Notes: generated by a model from the sequence alone, not told the origin. 64,000 nucleotides of DNA from Lysobacterales bacterium (GCA_014946745.1 JADCRD010000001.1:1548427-1612426); one strand, 5' to 3'. Positions 22,685-33,194 are shown, counted from the first letter of the stretch. Numbers and translations: made by a program.

Positions 22685-22693
22685 TGTGGATAA
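22685..22693 (-). promoter_or_regulatory. DnaA-box sequence upstream of dnaB
   Basis: TGTGGATAA is the exact complement of the high-affinity DnaA box TTATCCACA. It lies about 100 bp upstream of the dnaB start, between dnaB and rplI. A single box in a gap is compatible with promoter control by DnaA, or may be chance. Confidence 0.5.
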
Positions 22694-22749
22694 GCTGGGC
22701 ACATCTCAGAGTCTGAGACTGGGCAGCGGCCGGTTTCGGCGTATCGCAA

Positions 22750-22781
22750 CGAAAACGGGCGCCTCCCGGCGCCCGTTTTCG
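22750..22781 (-). terminator. terminator after rplI
   Basis: Arms CGAAAACGGGCGCC (22750-22763) and GGCGCCCGTTTTCG (22768-22781) around a four-base loop. It lies 25 bp past the rplI stop, and the stem carries its own T-rich end in either direction. Confidence 0.85.
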
Positions 22782-22805
22782 GTCACGCGATGGCTTGGCG
22801 CCTGA

Positions 22806-23255
22806 TCAGGCTTCCGGCACCACGATGACCTTGACCGTGGCTTCGACGTCAGCGTGCAGATGCACGACCAGGTCGAACTCGCCAACGCGACGGATCGGGC
22901 CTTCGCCCATCACCACTTCGCTCTTCTCCAGCGGCAGGCCAGCGGCGGTGAAAGCCTCGGCGATGTCGCGCGGACCCACCGAACCGTACAGCTTGCCTTC
23001 GGTGGAGGCGTTGGCAGCGATGGTGACGCTGGCGCCTTCCAGGCGCTCGCGGCGGGCTTCAGCGCCTGCCGACAGTTCCCGGGCGCGGGCTTCGTACTCG
23101 GCGCGACGGGCTTCGAACTCGGCCACGTTGGCGGCGGTGGCCGGAACCGCCTTGCCCTGCGGGACAAGGAAGTTGCGGCCGTAGCCCGGCTTCACGTTGA
23201 CCTGGTCGCCCAGGTTGCCGAGGTTGGTGACTTTCTGCAGCAGAACAAGCTTCAT
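22806..23255 (-). CDS. rplI: 50S ribosomal protein L9
   Basis: Binds 23S rRNA in the large subunit; 149 residues, standard length. N-terminal domain [40 protein letters not shown] is diagnostic (quoted in two parts of the N-terminus), joined by the long connecting helix to the C-terminal domain. Last gene of the rpsF-rpsR-rplI group on the minus strand, followed by a terminator. Confidence 0.98.
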   Translation of the reverse strand: MKLVLLQKVTNLGNLGDQVNVKPGYGRNFLVPQGKAVPATAANVAEFEARRAEYEARARELSAGAEARRERLEGASVTIAANASTEGKLYGSVGPRDIAEAFTAAGLPLEKSEVVMGEGPIRRVGEFDLVVHLHADVEATVKVIVVPEA

Positions 23256-23360
23256 GGAGTGCTCCTGATCGTTAGCGCCGGCATGCTCGCCGACGCAGCC
23301 CTGCGGGCTGTCCGATGGATGGGGAGAAGCGCGCGACGGTCACCGCCGCGCACCGCTCGG

Positions 23361-23585
23361 TCAGTGGTTGTCGCAGTACGGCAGCAGTGCCAGGAAGCGG
23401 GCGCGCTTGATGGCCGCGGCCAGCTGACGCTGGTACTTGGCCTTGGTGCCGGTGATGCGCGAGGGCACGATCTTGCCCGTCTCGGTGATGTACTGGCGCA
23501 GGGTGTTGAGATCCATGTAGTCGATCTCGGTGATGCCCTCGGCAGTGAACTTGCAGAACTTGCGGCGGCGGAAGAACTTGGACAT
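23361..23585 (-). CDS. rpsR: 30S ribosomal protein S18
   Basis: Small-subunit protein that pairs with S6; 74 residues. [17 protein letters not shown], then [12 protein letters not shown] and [20 protein letters not shown] are diagnostic. It follows rpsF by 20 bases. No priB is present between rpsF and rpsR. Confidence 0.98.
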   Translation of the reverse strand: MSKFFRRRKFCKFTAEGITEIDYMDLNTLRQYITETGKIVPSRITGTKAKYQRQLAAAIKRARFLALLPYCDNH

Positions 23586-23605
23586 TTCGATAGGCTCCGG
23601 GAGGC

Positions 23606-24010
23606 TTAGACGGCTTCTTCGCTGGCGCGCTCGGCGCCGACGGACTCACCTTCAGAATCGTCGTCGCGACGACGACGCTCCGGCTTCTCGTCCTTGCTCT
23701 TCAGGATCAGCGAGGCTTCGGTCACAGGGCCTTCGCGGCTGATCACCAGGTGACGCAGCACGGCGTCGTTGAAGCGGAAGCCCGCGACCAGCTCGTCGAG
23801 CACGGCGTGCGAGACTTCGATGTTCATCAGCACGTAGTGCGCTTTGACCAGATTCTCGATCGGGTAGGCCAGCTGGCGACGGCCCCAGTCTTCGAGGCGG
23901 TGGATCTTGCCGCCGTCGTTCTCGATCAGCGACTTGTAGCGCTCGACCATCGCCGGGACCTGTTCACTCTGGTCCGGGTGGACCATGAACACGATTTCGT
24001 AGTGACGCAT
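23606..24010 (-). CDS. rpsF: 30S ribosomal protein S6
   Basis: Small-subunit protein, 134 residues from [20 protein letters not shown]. The open frame runs 44 codons further upstream, but those lack homology and the start here has AAGGAG upstream. The acidic/basic tail ([12 protein letters not shown], ending ERASEEAV) is the kind of C-terminus that RimK glutamylates in E. coli. First gene of the ribosomal-protein group. Confidence 0.97.
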   Translation of the reverse strand: MRHYEIVFMVHPDQSEQVPAMVERYKSLIENDGGKIHRLEDWGRRQLAYPIENLVKAHYVLMNIEVSHAVLDELVAGFRFNDAVLRHLVISREGPVTEASLILKSKDEKPERRRRDDDSEGESVGAERASEEAV

Positions 24011-24176
24011 GGATGACTCCTTGTGGATGACGCTCCGACGGCTGCCGGTGCGAAAGCCTCCCGCCAGCGGCGATGAGGCAAGGTTGCCTACGCAGTGCGC
24101 AGGCAAGCCGCGCACGATAGCCCAACGCAGCCGGGCTGGCAAGACGATAGGGCTTGGGGTCGCTGGCGGAACTGAC

Positions 24177-24506
24177 TCAGCCGGCTGTCGTAAAGCTTTC
24201 GCCGCAGCCGCAGGCGGCAGCGGCCTGCGGGTTGCGGAAGGCGAACTGCTGGTTCAAGCCCTGGCGGACGAAATCGATCTCGGTGCCCTGCACCAGCGGC
24301 AGGCTCTGTCCATCGACCAGAACTTTGACGCCGTCCTGCTCGACCACGGTGTCACCGTCCTTGACCTCGCGAGCCACGTCGACGACGTAGCCCCAGCCCG
24401 AACAGCCGGTGCGCTTGACGCCGAAGCGCAAGCCAAGACTGCCAGGCTCGCGTTCGACGAACTGCCGGACGCGCTCTACGGCGGCGGGGGTCAGGTGGAT
24501 ACCCAT
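24177..24506 (-). CDS. iscA: IscA/HesB-family iron-sulfur cluster assembly protein
   Basis: A-type carrier that receives and delivers Fe-S clusters; 109 residues. The three ligand cysteines are present: one in [11 protein letters not shown] and two in ACGCGESF near the C-terminus. [16 protein letters not shown] and [21 protein letters not shown] resemble E. coli IscA more than ErpA, so IscA is the better name although no other isc gene is near. Divergent from asnS with about 120 bp between starts. Confidence 0.85.
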   Translation of the reverse strand: MGIHLTPAAVERVRQFVEREPGSLGLRFGVKRTGCSGWGYVVDVAREVKDGDTVVEQDGVKVLVDGQSLPLVQGTEIDFVRQGLNQQFAFRNPQAAAACGCGESFTTAG

Positions 24507-24628
24507 GGTCTGATTCCTTTCTCAAGCTGCGGTCGGTGGCGGCGCTTCGGGCGCAGAGGCTTCCGCTATGATTGCGGGCTGTCTGCAAACCTGCAAATCC
24601 TTTCCCTAGCGGTGGTCAAGAGGAAGTC

Positions 24629-26029
<1,401 letters not shown>

Positions 26030-26038
26030 GGCCTGCGT

Positions 26039-26326
26039 ATGGACATCCTCAGCATGTTCTCGCTGCTGCTGGTGACCGGTATCGGGCTGTCCGGCGCCAC
26101 CGGGTATCTGATCTTCGGGCCGCTGGCCTACCGGCATCTGCAGGACCGCAAAGCAGCGGTAGGCGGGCATGCATTCTCGCCGGCCTACCTCGCGTTTCTG
26201 CTGCAGGGCCGTTTCCGCGCGCTGCAGGATCGCAACCTGAATGGTCTGGCCACGCCGGCCCAGCTGCTGCTGTGTTGCGCGATCTTCGGTGCCGTCGGCG
26301 CCGTCCTTCTCTTGCTCGTCCTTTGA
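26039..26326 (+). CDS. small two-helix membrane protein, function unknown
   Basis: 95 residues starting nine bases after the asnS stop, so probably co-transcribed. Two hydrophobic segments: MFSLLLVTGIGLSGATGYLIF near the N-terminus (quoted in outline) and AQLLLCCAIFGAVGAVLLLLVL at the C-terminus, joined by a basic, aromatic linker (YRHLQDRKAAVGG). No family recognised. Confidence 0.6.
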   Translation: MDILSMFSLLLVTGIGLSGATGYLIFGPLAYRHLQDRKAAVGGHAFSPAYLAFLLQGRFRALQDRNLNGLATPAQLLLCCAIFGAVGAVLLLLVL

Positions 26327-26338
26327 GGGAGGATCGAC

Positions 26339-26653
26339 ATGAGCGATGAGCAGAGCGTCGTCACGAGGCAGTGGTGGGTGGCCAGCTTGGGCAAAACCCT
26401 GATCTGGGCCCGCCTTGACCTGCTCGCTGAAGGCACCGCGCGGGTTCTCGACTGCGATGGGCGGTACGTGGCGTACGACAGCGAGGACGCGGCCCGCGCC
26501 GCACTACTCGATGCGGAGTTCAGAGCCTATGACGGCCTCGACGCCGAAGATGCGGAAGCGCTTGGTTTCTCGCTGCTCGCCATCGAACCGCCGCAGGCCG
26601 GGTCTGACCAGGCCCTTCGCGAGCTGATGGTGCAGCAGCTCGGCAAGCATTGA
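26339..26653 (+). CDS. small acidic cytoplasmic protein, function unknown
   Basis: 104 residues, starting MSDEQSVVTRQWWVASLGK with GGGAGGA upstream, 12 bases after the small membrane protein gene. It has no signal or membrane segment. The middle (YVAYDSEDAARAALLDAEFRAYDGLDAEDAEALG) is acidic and alanine-rich, quoted in outline. It resembles no family I can name. The reading frame, ribosome site and tight spacing in an asnS-led unit support a real gene. Confidence 0.6.
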   Translation: MSDEQSVVTRQWWVASLGKTLIWARLDLLAEGTARVLDCDGRYVAYDSEDAARAALLDAEFRAYDGLDAEDAEALGFSLLAIEPPQAGSDQALRELMVQQLGKH

Positions 26654-26695
26654 ACAGAAGCCCGAAGCTGGTCGATCACGCCCGCTGAAGGCAAA

Positions 26696-26808
26696 GCTGA
26701 AGCGTGCAGCGTTGCAGCGCGCCAGGGAGGGCACCCTTACGGACCATAGACGCCTGGACTTGGTCCAGCGCAAGCAAGTCCGGCAACGCCGGACTCGCGA
26801 TCACGCAC
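26696..26808 (+). repeat. dispersed intergenic repeat, divergent copy C
   Basis: Ordered blocks GCTGAAGCGTGCAGCGTTGC, GCGCGCCAGGGAGGGC, CTTGGTCCAGCG and GCCGGACTCGCG match the copies at 6441 (same strand) and 45283 (opposite strand), with more changes and a shorter middle. Confidence 0.6.
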
Positions 26809-26854
26809 CACCTTCAGCCTGGACTTGATACGTGGAGCCTTCATCAAGCCCGCC

Positions 26855-26890
26855 AACACAAAGGGCCGCCCGCGGGCGGCCCTTTGTGTT
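26855..26890. terminator. 36 bp perfect palindrome, bidirectional terminator
   Basis: Half-site AACACAAAGGGCCGCCCG (26855-26872) is followed immediately by its exact reverse complement (26873-26890). It lies between converging genes. The stem base is A/T-rich on both sides, so it can terminate either way. Confidence 0.8.
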
Positions 26891-26969
26891 GGATGCAGGT
26901 CTCGACTGTCGAAGCGCGTGTAAAGAGGTTCAGAACCCGAGAGCGGGGATACCCGAATCTCTCGTGGCT

Positions 26970-28847
26970 TCAGAGTTCGCGGGCAACGCGGAAGCCCAGA
27001 CGCGCATTGGTCGTCGTCGGCGAAGCGGTGAGGCGGAATGCAGAGCGGGCCTGGTCGGGCGAGCTGGCCCACGAGCCGCCGCGAATCACGCGCCGGTTGC
27101 AGCCGGGGTTGACCCAGGCCGAACCGTCCGTCGGAGCACGCTGATAGTTGTCGTGCCAGCAGTCCTCGACCCACTCCGAAACATTGCCGTTGATGTCGTG
27201 AATACCGAAGCGGTTCGCCTCGTAGCTGCGCACGGGCGCCGGACCCCAGTAGCCGTCCTGGTAGTCAGGGAAGGAATTCACCCAGTTGCGGCGGGTGTCG
27301 CTGCGATCGCCGTCGCCAGTCAGGTTGCCGACAAGCCGGGTGGGGTTGCCCTCGCCCCACGGGAAGCGGGTCTGTGTGCCCGCGCGCAGCACGTACTCGA
27401 ACTCCGCCTCCGAGGGTAGCCGGTAGCGCTTGCCGGTCTGCTGCGAGAGCCAGTCCGAGTAGGCCTTGGCGTCGACCCAGGACACGTGGATGACAGGCGA
27501 ATCCGCGGCGGCGGGACGGCCGTTGTGGTCGCTCTCCCAGGTAACCCCGCTGCGTGCGGTCATGCTGCCGCTGCGCTCGTCGTAGATGGTCGAACTGCCG
27601 TTCTGGCTGGAGCTCGGGGTGTAGCCGGTCGCCTCGATGAAGGCGCGGAACTGTCCGACCGTGGTCTCGGAGCGAGACAGCGCGAAACCCCGCTGGATGC
27701 GGACCGCGAACCGCGGGCCTTCGTTACCCTTGCGATCGGGCTCGTTGTCGGGCGAGCCCATCTGGAAGCTGCCCAACGGGACAACCACCAGTTCGGGACC
27801 GTTGCCGCCGGCACCCAGCGGGTCGGTCAAGCTCTGGCCAGGGCGCAGAGAAGCGTAGCTGCGAGCGTTCTCGATCGCTGTCTTCAGCTGATCGATGCCA
27901 TCGGCGTTGGCCGATTCGCCTTCAAGCTGGGCCACCAAGCCCTGCGCTTCTTCAAGATTGCCGGCCTCGAGCGCCGCATTGCCCTGCTCAAGCAGCGTCT
28001 GAACGCGCTCTTCGCGAAGCTCATTGACGCGGGCGCTGGCGTCTTGCACCGCTTCCGAACCCGGAGCCACCTTCCCGGCATCCGCGAGAATGCGCTCGGA
28101 GTCGCTGAAGTTGCCGGATTCGGCGGCACTGGCGGCGCGCTCCACAAGCAGGCGCTCGACGCGCGCCAAGCCGTCCCGTGCGCCCGCATTGTTGGAATCG
28201 CCGCTCAGGATCTGGCGGTAGATCTCAGAGGCGTTTTCGCCCGCGGGCTCAACCAGCTGGCCGGCTCGCTCCAGGCGCAGCGCCTCAGCCAGAAGTCCAG
28301 CGACCTCACGGTCCGAGTCGAGTTTGGCGCGCAGTGAGGCCAACGCAGGACTGTCGGGGCGCAGCGGGCTGACGACCCCGACGATACGCGTAGCCTCATT
28401 GAAACGGGCCTCAGCGAAGGCTTCTTCGCCGCGCTCCAGTAGCGCCGTGACCGTGCGATCGATCCCAGCGCGCGCATCGGCGTTCTCCGGCTCGTTCTGC
28501 AGCACCGCGGTGTAGAGCGAAAGCGCGCTGTCCTCATCGCCATCCAGGCGCCCCGCCGTCAGGGCGCGCTCAGCCTCGGCGAGCGTCTCTTCGACGTTGA
28601 AGTTCGGCAGCGGGGCGTACTCCGGGGTCCACTCCTGACCGACCGTTGCATCCATCAGCCGCCGGCGCATGCCGCTGCCTTCCGGCGCCTCGCTGGATCC
28701 ACTCGCGCCTGCCTCGGTGGCCGCAGCCGGAGGCGCGGATTCTGCAGTGGTAGATTCGGGCGCCGCGGGCTCCGACCCGCCGCATCCGGACAACAAAACA
28801 AGAAGCGCAGCCAGCCCGCCGCCCGCGCCGATGAAACGCTTTGACAC
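26970..28847 (-). CDS. lipoprotein with helical repeat region and formylglycine-generating-enzyme-like (SUMF1) domain
   Basis: 625 residues, probably anchored in the outer or inner membrane facing the periplasm. The lipoprotein signal has LLSGC with Cys22. A Pro/Ala/Ser-rich linker follows, then about 260 residues of acidic alpha-helical, TPR-like repeats (LYTAVLQNEPENADARAGID and related). The FGE-sulfatase domain covers about 350-625: VPLGSFQMGSPDNEPDRKGNEGPRF in outline, YRLPSEAEFEYVLRAGTQTRFPWG, GNVSEWVEDCW, VIRGGSW, RLGFRVAREL. I do not see the active-site Cys pair of true formylglycine-generating enzymes, so this is probably a structural or binding version. No sulfatase gene is near. 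Confidence 0.88.
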   Translation of the reverse strand: MSKRFIGAGGGLAALLVLLSGCGGSEPAAPESTTAESAPPAAATEAGASGSSEAPEGSGMRRRLMDATVGQEWTPEYAPLPNFNVEETLAEAERALTAGRLDGDEDSALSLYTAVLQNEPENADARAGIDRTVTALLERGEEAFAEARFNEATRIVGVVSPLRPDSPALASLRAKLDSDREVAGLLAEALRLERAGQLVEPAGENASEIYRQILSGDSNNAGARDGLARVERLLVERAASAAESGNFSDSERILADAGKVAPGSEAVQDASARVNELREERVQTLLEQGNAALEAGNLEEAQGLVAQLEGESANADGIDQLKTAIENARSYASLRPGQSLTDPLGAGGNGPELVVVPLGSFQMGSPDNEPDRKGNEGPRFAVRIQRGFALSRSETTVGQFRAFIEATGYTPSSSQNGSSTIYDERSGSMTARSGVTWESDHNGRPAAADSPVIHVSWVDAKAYSDWLSQQTGKRYRLPSEAEFEYVLRAGTQTRFPWGEGNPTRLVGNLTGDGDRSDTRRNWVNSFPDYQDGYWGPAPVRSYEANRFGIHDINGNVSEWVEDCWHDNYQRAPTDGSAWVNPGCNRRVIRGGSWASSPDQARSAFRLTASPTTTNARLGFRVAREL

Positions 28848-29045
28848 CCTGCCTCCTCCCCGCCCCTGTGCGGGATGATTGGACCCTCGGAGCGCGGCTC
28901 ACGGCGCGCAAACTCCGGTTTCACGCCGCTGTGATGCGGCCGACCTGCGATCTTGAGGGGGCGGCAGGCGGCTGAGCGTGATCCAGTTCAAAGGATCAAG
29001 GCAAAACCGCTATCGTGGGCACCTCTTCAACGCAGGAACCGCCGC

Positions 29046-30149
29046 ATGCAGTGGATTGACACGCCCGCCGACGCGTCTCGCCTTTCAGCATGGTCAGGGG
29101 AGCCAGGCCCTATCGCCATGGACACCGAGTTCATGCGCGAAAAGACCTTCTACCCCGAACTCGCACTGGTCCAGCTGGGGCGTCCGGGCGATGTGCTGCT
29201 GCTCGATGCTCCGCGGCTCGGCCGCTTTCCGGAGATGCAGCAGCTGCTGCAGTCGCCCGCGCTCAAGGTCATGCATAGCGCCGGCGAAGACCTCCAGGCC
29301 CTGCACTACGCGTACGGATGCCTGCCCGTGCCCTTGTTCGACACGCAAACCGCCGCAGGCCTGGTTGGGCTTGATCCATCCTTGAGCTACCAGAAGCTGG
29401 TGGCCGAGCTGTGCGGCGTCGCACTGGAGAAAGGCGAAACTCGCAGTGACTGGCTGCGAAGGCCGCTCAGCGAGTCCCAGCTGCATTACGCCGCCGATGA
29501 TGTGCGCTACCTGCTGCAGCCGTTCGAGACGCTGTCGGGCCAACTCGATGCGCTGGGGCGCCGCGACTGGCTGCGTGAGGACTGCGAGCGCGCTCTGCAG
29601 CAGGCCATCGAGGCCGATGACCCGCAGCCGCATCTTGCCGTGCGTCCTGCCCAAGGTCTGCCGCGCGCAGCACAGGCCCGACTGCGACGCCTGCTGCTGT
29701 GGCGTGACCTGCAGGCACGAAGCAGCAACCGCCCGCGCAGCTGGATGCTCGACACGGGCCTTGCTGTCGAGATCGCCCAGTGCGCGCCGATGTCGCGCAA
29801 CGCCTTCGAGCAGCTGCTGGACCGCAATCCCAAAGCGCCGCGGCGGCGTCGCGACGAGCTGTTCGAACTCGCGAACACGGAGCCCAATGCGGGCGACCTC
29901 GATATCCCCCTGGCCGAACTTCCCGACCCGAACGAGCGCGATTTTTTGCGCAAGCTGCAACAGGTGGTCGCTTCGGCGGCCTCGGAACTGAAGATCGCTG
30001 AGGCCGTGCTGGCATCGCGCCGCCACCTTGAGACGCTGCTGCGCGAGGGGCGCTGGTCCAAGCATTTGTCGGGATGGCGCAGAGGCGTGCTCGAAGCTCG
30101 GCTGGTTCCTCTGCTTCCAAGCGAGCAAGCGCGCAAGGCCAGCAATTGA
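29046..30149 (+). CDS. rnd: ribonuclease D
   Basis: 3'-5' exoribonuclease maturing tRNA and other small RNAs; 367 residues from MQWIDTPADASRLSAW. The open frame extends 31 codons further upstream without homology. The DEDDy exonuclease has AMDTEFMREKTFYPELALVQ, HSAGEDLQAL and YAADDVRYL carrying the acidic residues and Tyr; an HRDC domain follows (about 215-290: ARLRRLLLWRDLQARSSNRPR). It lies 75 bases upstream of a tRNA-Ala gene, which may be coincidence. Confidence 0.95.
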   Translation: MQWIDTPADASRLSAWSGEPGPIAMDTEFMREKTFYPELALVQLGRPGDVLLLDAPRLGRFPEMQQLLQSPALKVMHSAGEDLQALHYAYGCLPVPLFDTQTAAGLVGLDPSLSYQKLVAELCGVALEKGETRSDWLRRPLSESQLHYAADDVRYLLQPFETLSGQLDALGRRDWLREDCERALQQAIEADDPQPHLAVRPAQGLPRAAQARLRRLLLWRDLQARSSNRPRSWMLDTGLAVEIAQCAPMSRNAFEQLLDRNPKAPRRRRDELFELANTEPNAGDLDIPLAELPDPNERDFLRKLQQVVASAASELKIAEAVLASRRHLETLLREGRWSKHLSGWRRGVLEARLVPLLPSEQARKASN

Positions 30150-30224
30150 GGCCTCGCAGGGCGGGCCGCGCTCCGTCTTGCCTATTGGCAGCGCGTCCCC
30201 CGCTGGCTATCATGCGCCACCGTT

Positions 30225-30300
30225 GGGGCGGTAGCTCAGCTGGGAGAGCGCTGCGTTCGCAATGCAGAGGTCGGGAGTTCGATCCTCCTCCGCTCCACCA
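30225..30300 (+). tRNA. tRNA-Ala (anticodon CGC)
   Basis: 76 bases with encoded CCA. Acceptor arm GGGGCGG / CCGCTCC contains G3:U70. The anticodon arm CTGCG-TTCGCAA-TGCAG gives CGC, reading GCG. It is followed by a terminator at 30309. Confidence 0.96.
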
Positions 30301-30308
30301 CGATTCAA

Positions 30309-30338
30309 GGAAAAGGCCACCGCATGCGGTGGCTTTTT
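30309..30338 (+). terminator. rho-independent terminator after tRNA-Ala(CGC)
   Basis: Arms GCCACCGC (30316-30323) and GCGGTGGC (30326-30333) extended by A/T pairs, then TTTTT. A closely similar hairpin lies at 38455-38478 beside tRNA-Arg. Confidence 0.88.
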
Positions 30339-31072
30339 CGTTTTCATGAGTCCGCAGAGAACGGGCGCCACGTGAGACGGCTTCGGCGTTGTCTGGCCTC
30401 AACGGCCGCTGGCGCCCCCCGCCGTCGCAAAGGGCCATCAGGCCCCGGCGCGCGGCAGTTTCGGCCGACAGAGCAACCCGGCTCCGCGGACTGATCAGCG
30501 GCGGGGCCCCGCTCGGGGCATAAAGATCTGCACCGCCCGCGAGCCGCCGCGCTCAGGACGCAGTCGAGCAAGGGAAGCTCTGATCGATCGGAGATTCCGG
30601 CGCGCCACGAACGGCGCGCGCCTCGATCGAGTAGCTCAGCGCTTGATCAGGGGGTAATGATGGCCTTGAGCCCAGCTCCCACGTGCAGGCCGCTGTCCGT
30701 GCGTGATGACAGATCCTCGTGACGGCGGAACCGACCGCGTGCGCCACCGGCAGCGGTCCGTTGCCTCCGATGGCGGCGGCGGTCGAACATCGCTTGGGCG
30801 CAGGGAGTCGGCCCGCCAGCGATTAGCAGGCTGCTGAAAAACAGCCTGCCGTCCGGCCAGGGATGGCCGGGACGACGAAGCAAGCGCGTAAGCCATTGAT
30901 TCGTCGCGAGGCGGTACGGACCTGCGCCGGACCGCCGACTTGAAAGACTCCCCGGAAGGGAGTTCTTCAACACGCGGTTAGGGTCGACGACTGGCTCGGG
31001 ACTGGCAAAGGTTCTGCACGGATCGGCCGCACTTTTGCGCATGCAGGGTCAGCCCTTCAACCGGAGCCCGTC
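30339..31072. other. 734 bp gap after tRNA-Ala, carrying MITE-like copy 1
   Basis: No credible gene. The 157 bp element at 30824-30980 is the only recognisable structure. Open frames crossing it on the minus strand are repeat translations. The rest (30339-30823) shows nothing I can name. Confidence 0.5.
30824..30980. mobile_element. MITE-like element, copy 1
   Basis: 157 bp, closely similar along its length to 40408-40567. It opens TAGCAGGCTGCTGAAAAA and closes TTCTTCAACACGCGGTTA, a decayed inverted pair. Inside are a CCGGCC / GGCCGG hairpin and an ACTCCC / GGGAGT hairpin. It carries no gene. Confidence 0.75.
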
Positions 31073-33169
31073 ATGATCAATCGCCCCCTGTTTGCCGCCG
31101 CCCTGCTGCTGGCGGCCCCGCTGGCGTCCGCCGCGACCTTGACCTGGCCGGCGCTGTCCGGCGGTGGTCCCTGCGCGGGCACGCTGCAGGCCTGTGTTGA
31201 CGCCGCCGCGCCTGGCGATACCGTGCTGATCGGCGCCAACGAGTCCCTGCTGCCGGATGCATACACCGCGATCAACGAACCCGTCGTGATCTCCAAGTCG
31301 CTCACCCTGGCGGCCGCACCGGGCATCGACGCCGTGTTCGCGCCCGGCTTCAACGTCGGCTTCCAGCCCAACGTGCCGGGCCCGCACCAGGTGACGATCT
31401 CGGGCCTGGTGCTGCGCCAGGGCTCGGTCAGCATCCGCGACGAGGGCACCGTCGCCGGCAGCGTGTTCCGCGTCGAGCGCATGCGCATCGTCGAGCCCTC
31501 CGCGCCGAACGCGGTGCCCTGTGCGATCAACTTCGACCTGCAGAGTCCCTCGCCGCAGGTGATCGCGGGCGACAACGTGATCGGCGGAGGCGACACCGCG
31601 GGCGAACTGCGCAGCGGCATCTGCGCGTTCGCCGGCGGCGCCGGCACCACCATGAATGCCAGCATGTTCCGCAACCGGGTCACCACCGGCGCGGCCGGCC
31701 TGCGCAGCGGCATGAGCGTGGTGGTACCGGCCGCCGGCGGCAGCGTCGCGGTGTCCGGCAACACCGTCATCGGACCGCGCCTCGAACTGGGCATCTCGGT
31801 ACAGCGCGCGCAGGGCAGCGCCCCCGCGACCGTGCGGGTCGACAACAACGTGGTCAGCGGGCAATCCGATCCGGCCGGCTGGGGCGTGCGCGTACTGGCC
31901 GGCAACAGCACGGCCACCGTGGTCAACAACACCCTCGTGTATGGCGCGCGCGGCCTGCTCGTCAGCGGTTTCGATGTGCTGCCGGTCAGCGGACGCGTAG
32001 CCAACAACCTGGTCGCCTTCCATTCGTCCACCGGCGTGTCGATCCCCGACGGCGGCGCGAGCAACAGCCACAACCTGGTGTTCGGCAACGCCTTCAATGC
32101 CTACACCGCGGGGCCGTTCACGGTGACTGCCGACCCGCGCATCCTGCGCCCGACCCATCCGCGGCCGACCAACAACTCGCCGGCGATCAACGGCGGCAAC
32201 AACACCGACGTGCCGTCGCTGGCGCTGTTCGATGCCGACGGCGAGCGCCGCCGGACGCTGGCCGCGGTCGACATCGGCGCCTACGAGGCAAGCGGCGACG
32301 CTGCCGAACGCATCACCGTCACCGAGAACACGCGCTTCTTCAACGAGGCCTACATCGCGCCGTTCCCGGTTTCCTTCACGCCGACCGAGGCCCTGGTCGG
32401 GGTCGCGGGCTTTGGGACCTGGCCGATGGGCGCCTCCGCGCACAACCTCGGTGTGTATCCGAACCCTGCCGGCCCCACCGGCTGGTCGGTGTTCCTGCAG
32501 CCGATCGCGCTGCAGATGCCGGTCGGCGCCACCTTCCACATCCTCTCGCCCTTCGGCAGCAAGACCGGCATCCGCCACGCGACGGCCGCAGGCAACGTCA
32601 GCGGCGCCCTGACCTCCCTCGACGACGCCGAGCTCAACGGCGCCCTCAACCGCGCGCGCATCGCCGTGCCGTTCCATCGCTGGGATGGCCTCTACCACGA
32701 CTACCCGATCGGCATGCGCTGGGTGTCCACCGGCGGCGGGCGCTGGCAGATCCGCAACGAGGACGGCACCGCGATGCCGTCGAACCAGAACTTCAACGTG
32801 GTGGTCGCGCCCTCGCTCAGCCCGAACGCGTTCCGCACCACGCTTGACGCGGTCGCCCGCCGGACGTGGCGGCTGGAGCATCCGCTGCTCGACGGTAATC
32901 CCTGCGCGGCCCCGATCGTCGGCCGCGTCGACGATCCGGACGTCGCCGGCGACACCCCCAACCCGACGCCGTTCGGCGTGGCCTACGAATCGCCGAGCGG
33001 CCCCGGCGCCCCGGGCCGCTGGGTGGTGGTCGCCGACGCCCCCTCCGGCACGCCCACCTTTGCCGCCGGCGCAGCCTTCAACGTGATCATCGACGGCGAC
33101 CAGGCCAACCGCTGCCGCGCGCCGCTGCAGAACACGGTGTTCGCCAACGGCTTCGAGAACGGGGGCTAG
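31073..33169 (+). CDS. exported right-handed beta-helix-like protein ending in FANGFENGG
   Basis: 698 residues with a clear signal peptide (MINRPLFAAALLLAAPLASAA). The first 380 residues look like a parallel beta-helix: short repeated turns such as AGDNVIGGG, VSGNTVIGP, VDNNVVSGQ, VVNNTLVYG and VANNLVAFH, then DIGAYE, which often closes such helices. The second half (about 385-690) is an unassigned beta-rich region with NFNVVVAPS and FNVIIDGDQ. The last residues NTVFANGFENGG resemble the end of the exported protein at 56153 (DAVFANGFEVQ). The TPR-PAS gene starts 25 bases downstream on the same strand. Function unknown; surface or polysaccharide binding is possible. Confidence 0.8.
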   Translation: MINRPLFAAALLLAAPLASAATLTWPALSGGGPCAGTLQACVDAAAPGDTVLIGANESLLPDAYTAINEPVVISKSLTLAAAPGIDAVFAPGFNVGFQPNVPGPHQVTISGLVLRQGSVSIRDEGTVAGSVFRVERMRIVEPSAPNAVPCAINFDLQSPSPQVIAGDNVIGGGDTAGELRSGICAFAGGAGTTMNASMFRNRVTTGAAGLRSGMSVVVPAAGGSVAVSGNTVIGPRLELGISVQRAQGSAPATVRVDNNVVSGQSDPAGWGVRVLAGNSTATVVNNTLVYGARGLLVSGFDVLPVSGRVANNLVAFHSSTGVSIPDGGASNSHNLVFGNAFNAYTAGPFTVTADPRILRPTHPRPTNNSPAINGGNNTDVPSLALFDADGERRRTLAAVDIGAYEASGDAAERITVTENTRFFNEAYIAPFPVSFTPTEALVGVAGFGTWPMGASAHNLGVYPNPAGPTGWSVFLQPIALQMPVGATFHILSPFGSKTGIRHATAAGNVSGALTSLDDAELNGALNRARIAVPFHRWDGLYHDYPIGMRWVSTGGGRWQIRNEDGTAMPSNQNFNVVVAPSLSPNAFRTTLDAVARRTWRLEHPLLDGNPCAAPIVGRVDDPDVAGDTPNPTPFGVAYESPSGPGAPGRWVVVADAPSGTPTFAAGAAFNVIIDGDQANRCRAPLQNTVFANGFENGG

Positions 33170-33194
33170 CGGCCTTCCGGTACACTGCGGGCCG

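Larger units (their letters stand above)
26654..26969. other. convergent intergenic gap with repeat copy C and a bidirectional terminator
   Basis: A 316 bp gap between genes that converge. Most of it is accounted for by a divergent copy of the dispersed repeat (26696-26808) and the perfect palindrome at 26855-26890. No gene is supported. Confidence 0.6.

Noticed and set aside
29046-30300. Functional link between rnd and the tRNA-Ala(CGC) just downstream
   Set aside because: Adjacency of an RNA-processing gene and a tRNA is suggestive, but the tRNA is 75 bases away in its own context and rnd is not known to be tied to a particular neighbour.
30647-31042. Minus-strand open frame sharing NSLPGS, SSRRSGA, LTRLLRRPGHPWP with the frame at 40416-41018
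   Set aside because: The shared protein text is the translation of the MITE-like element in both places. The match is at DNA level and includes non-coding hairpins, so it does not indicate a protein family.
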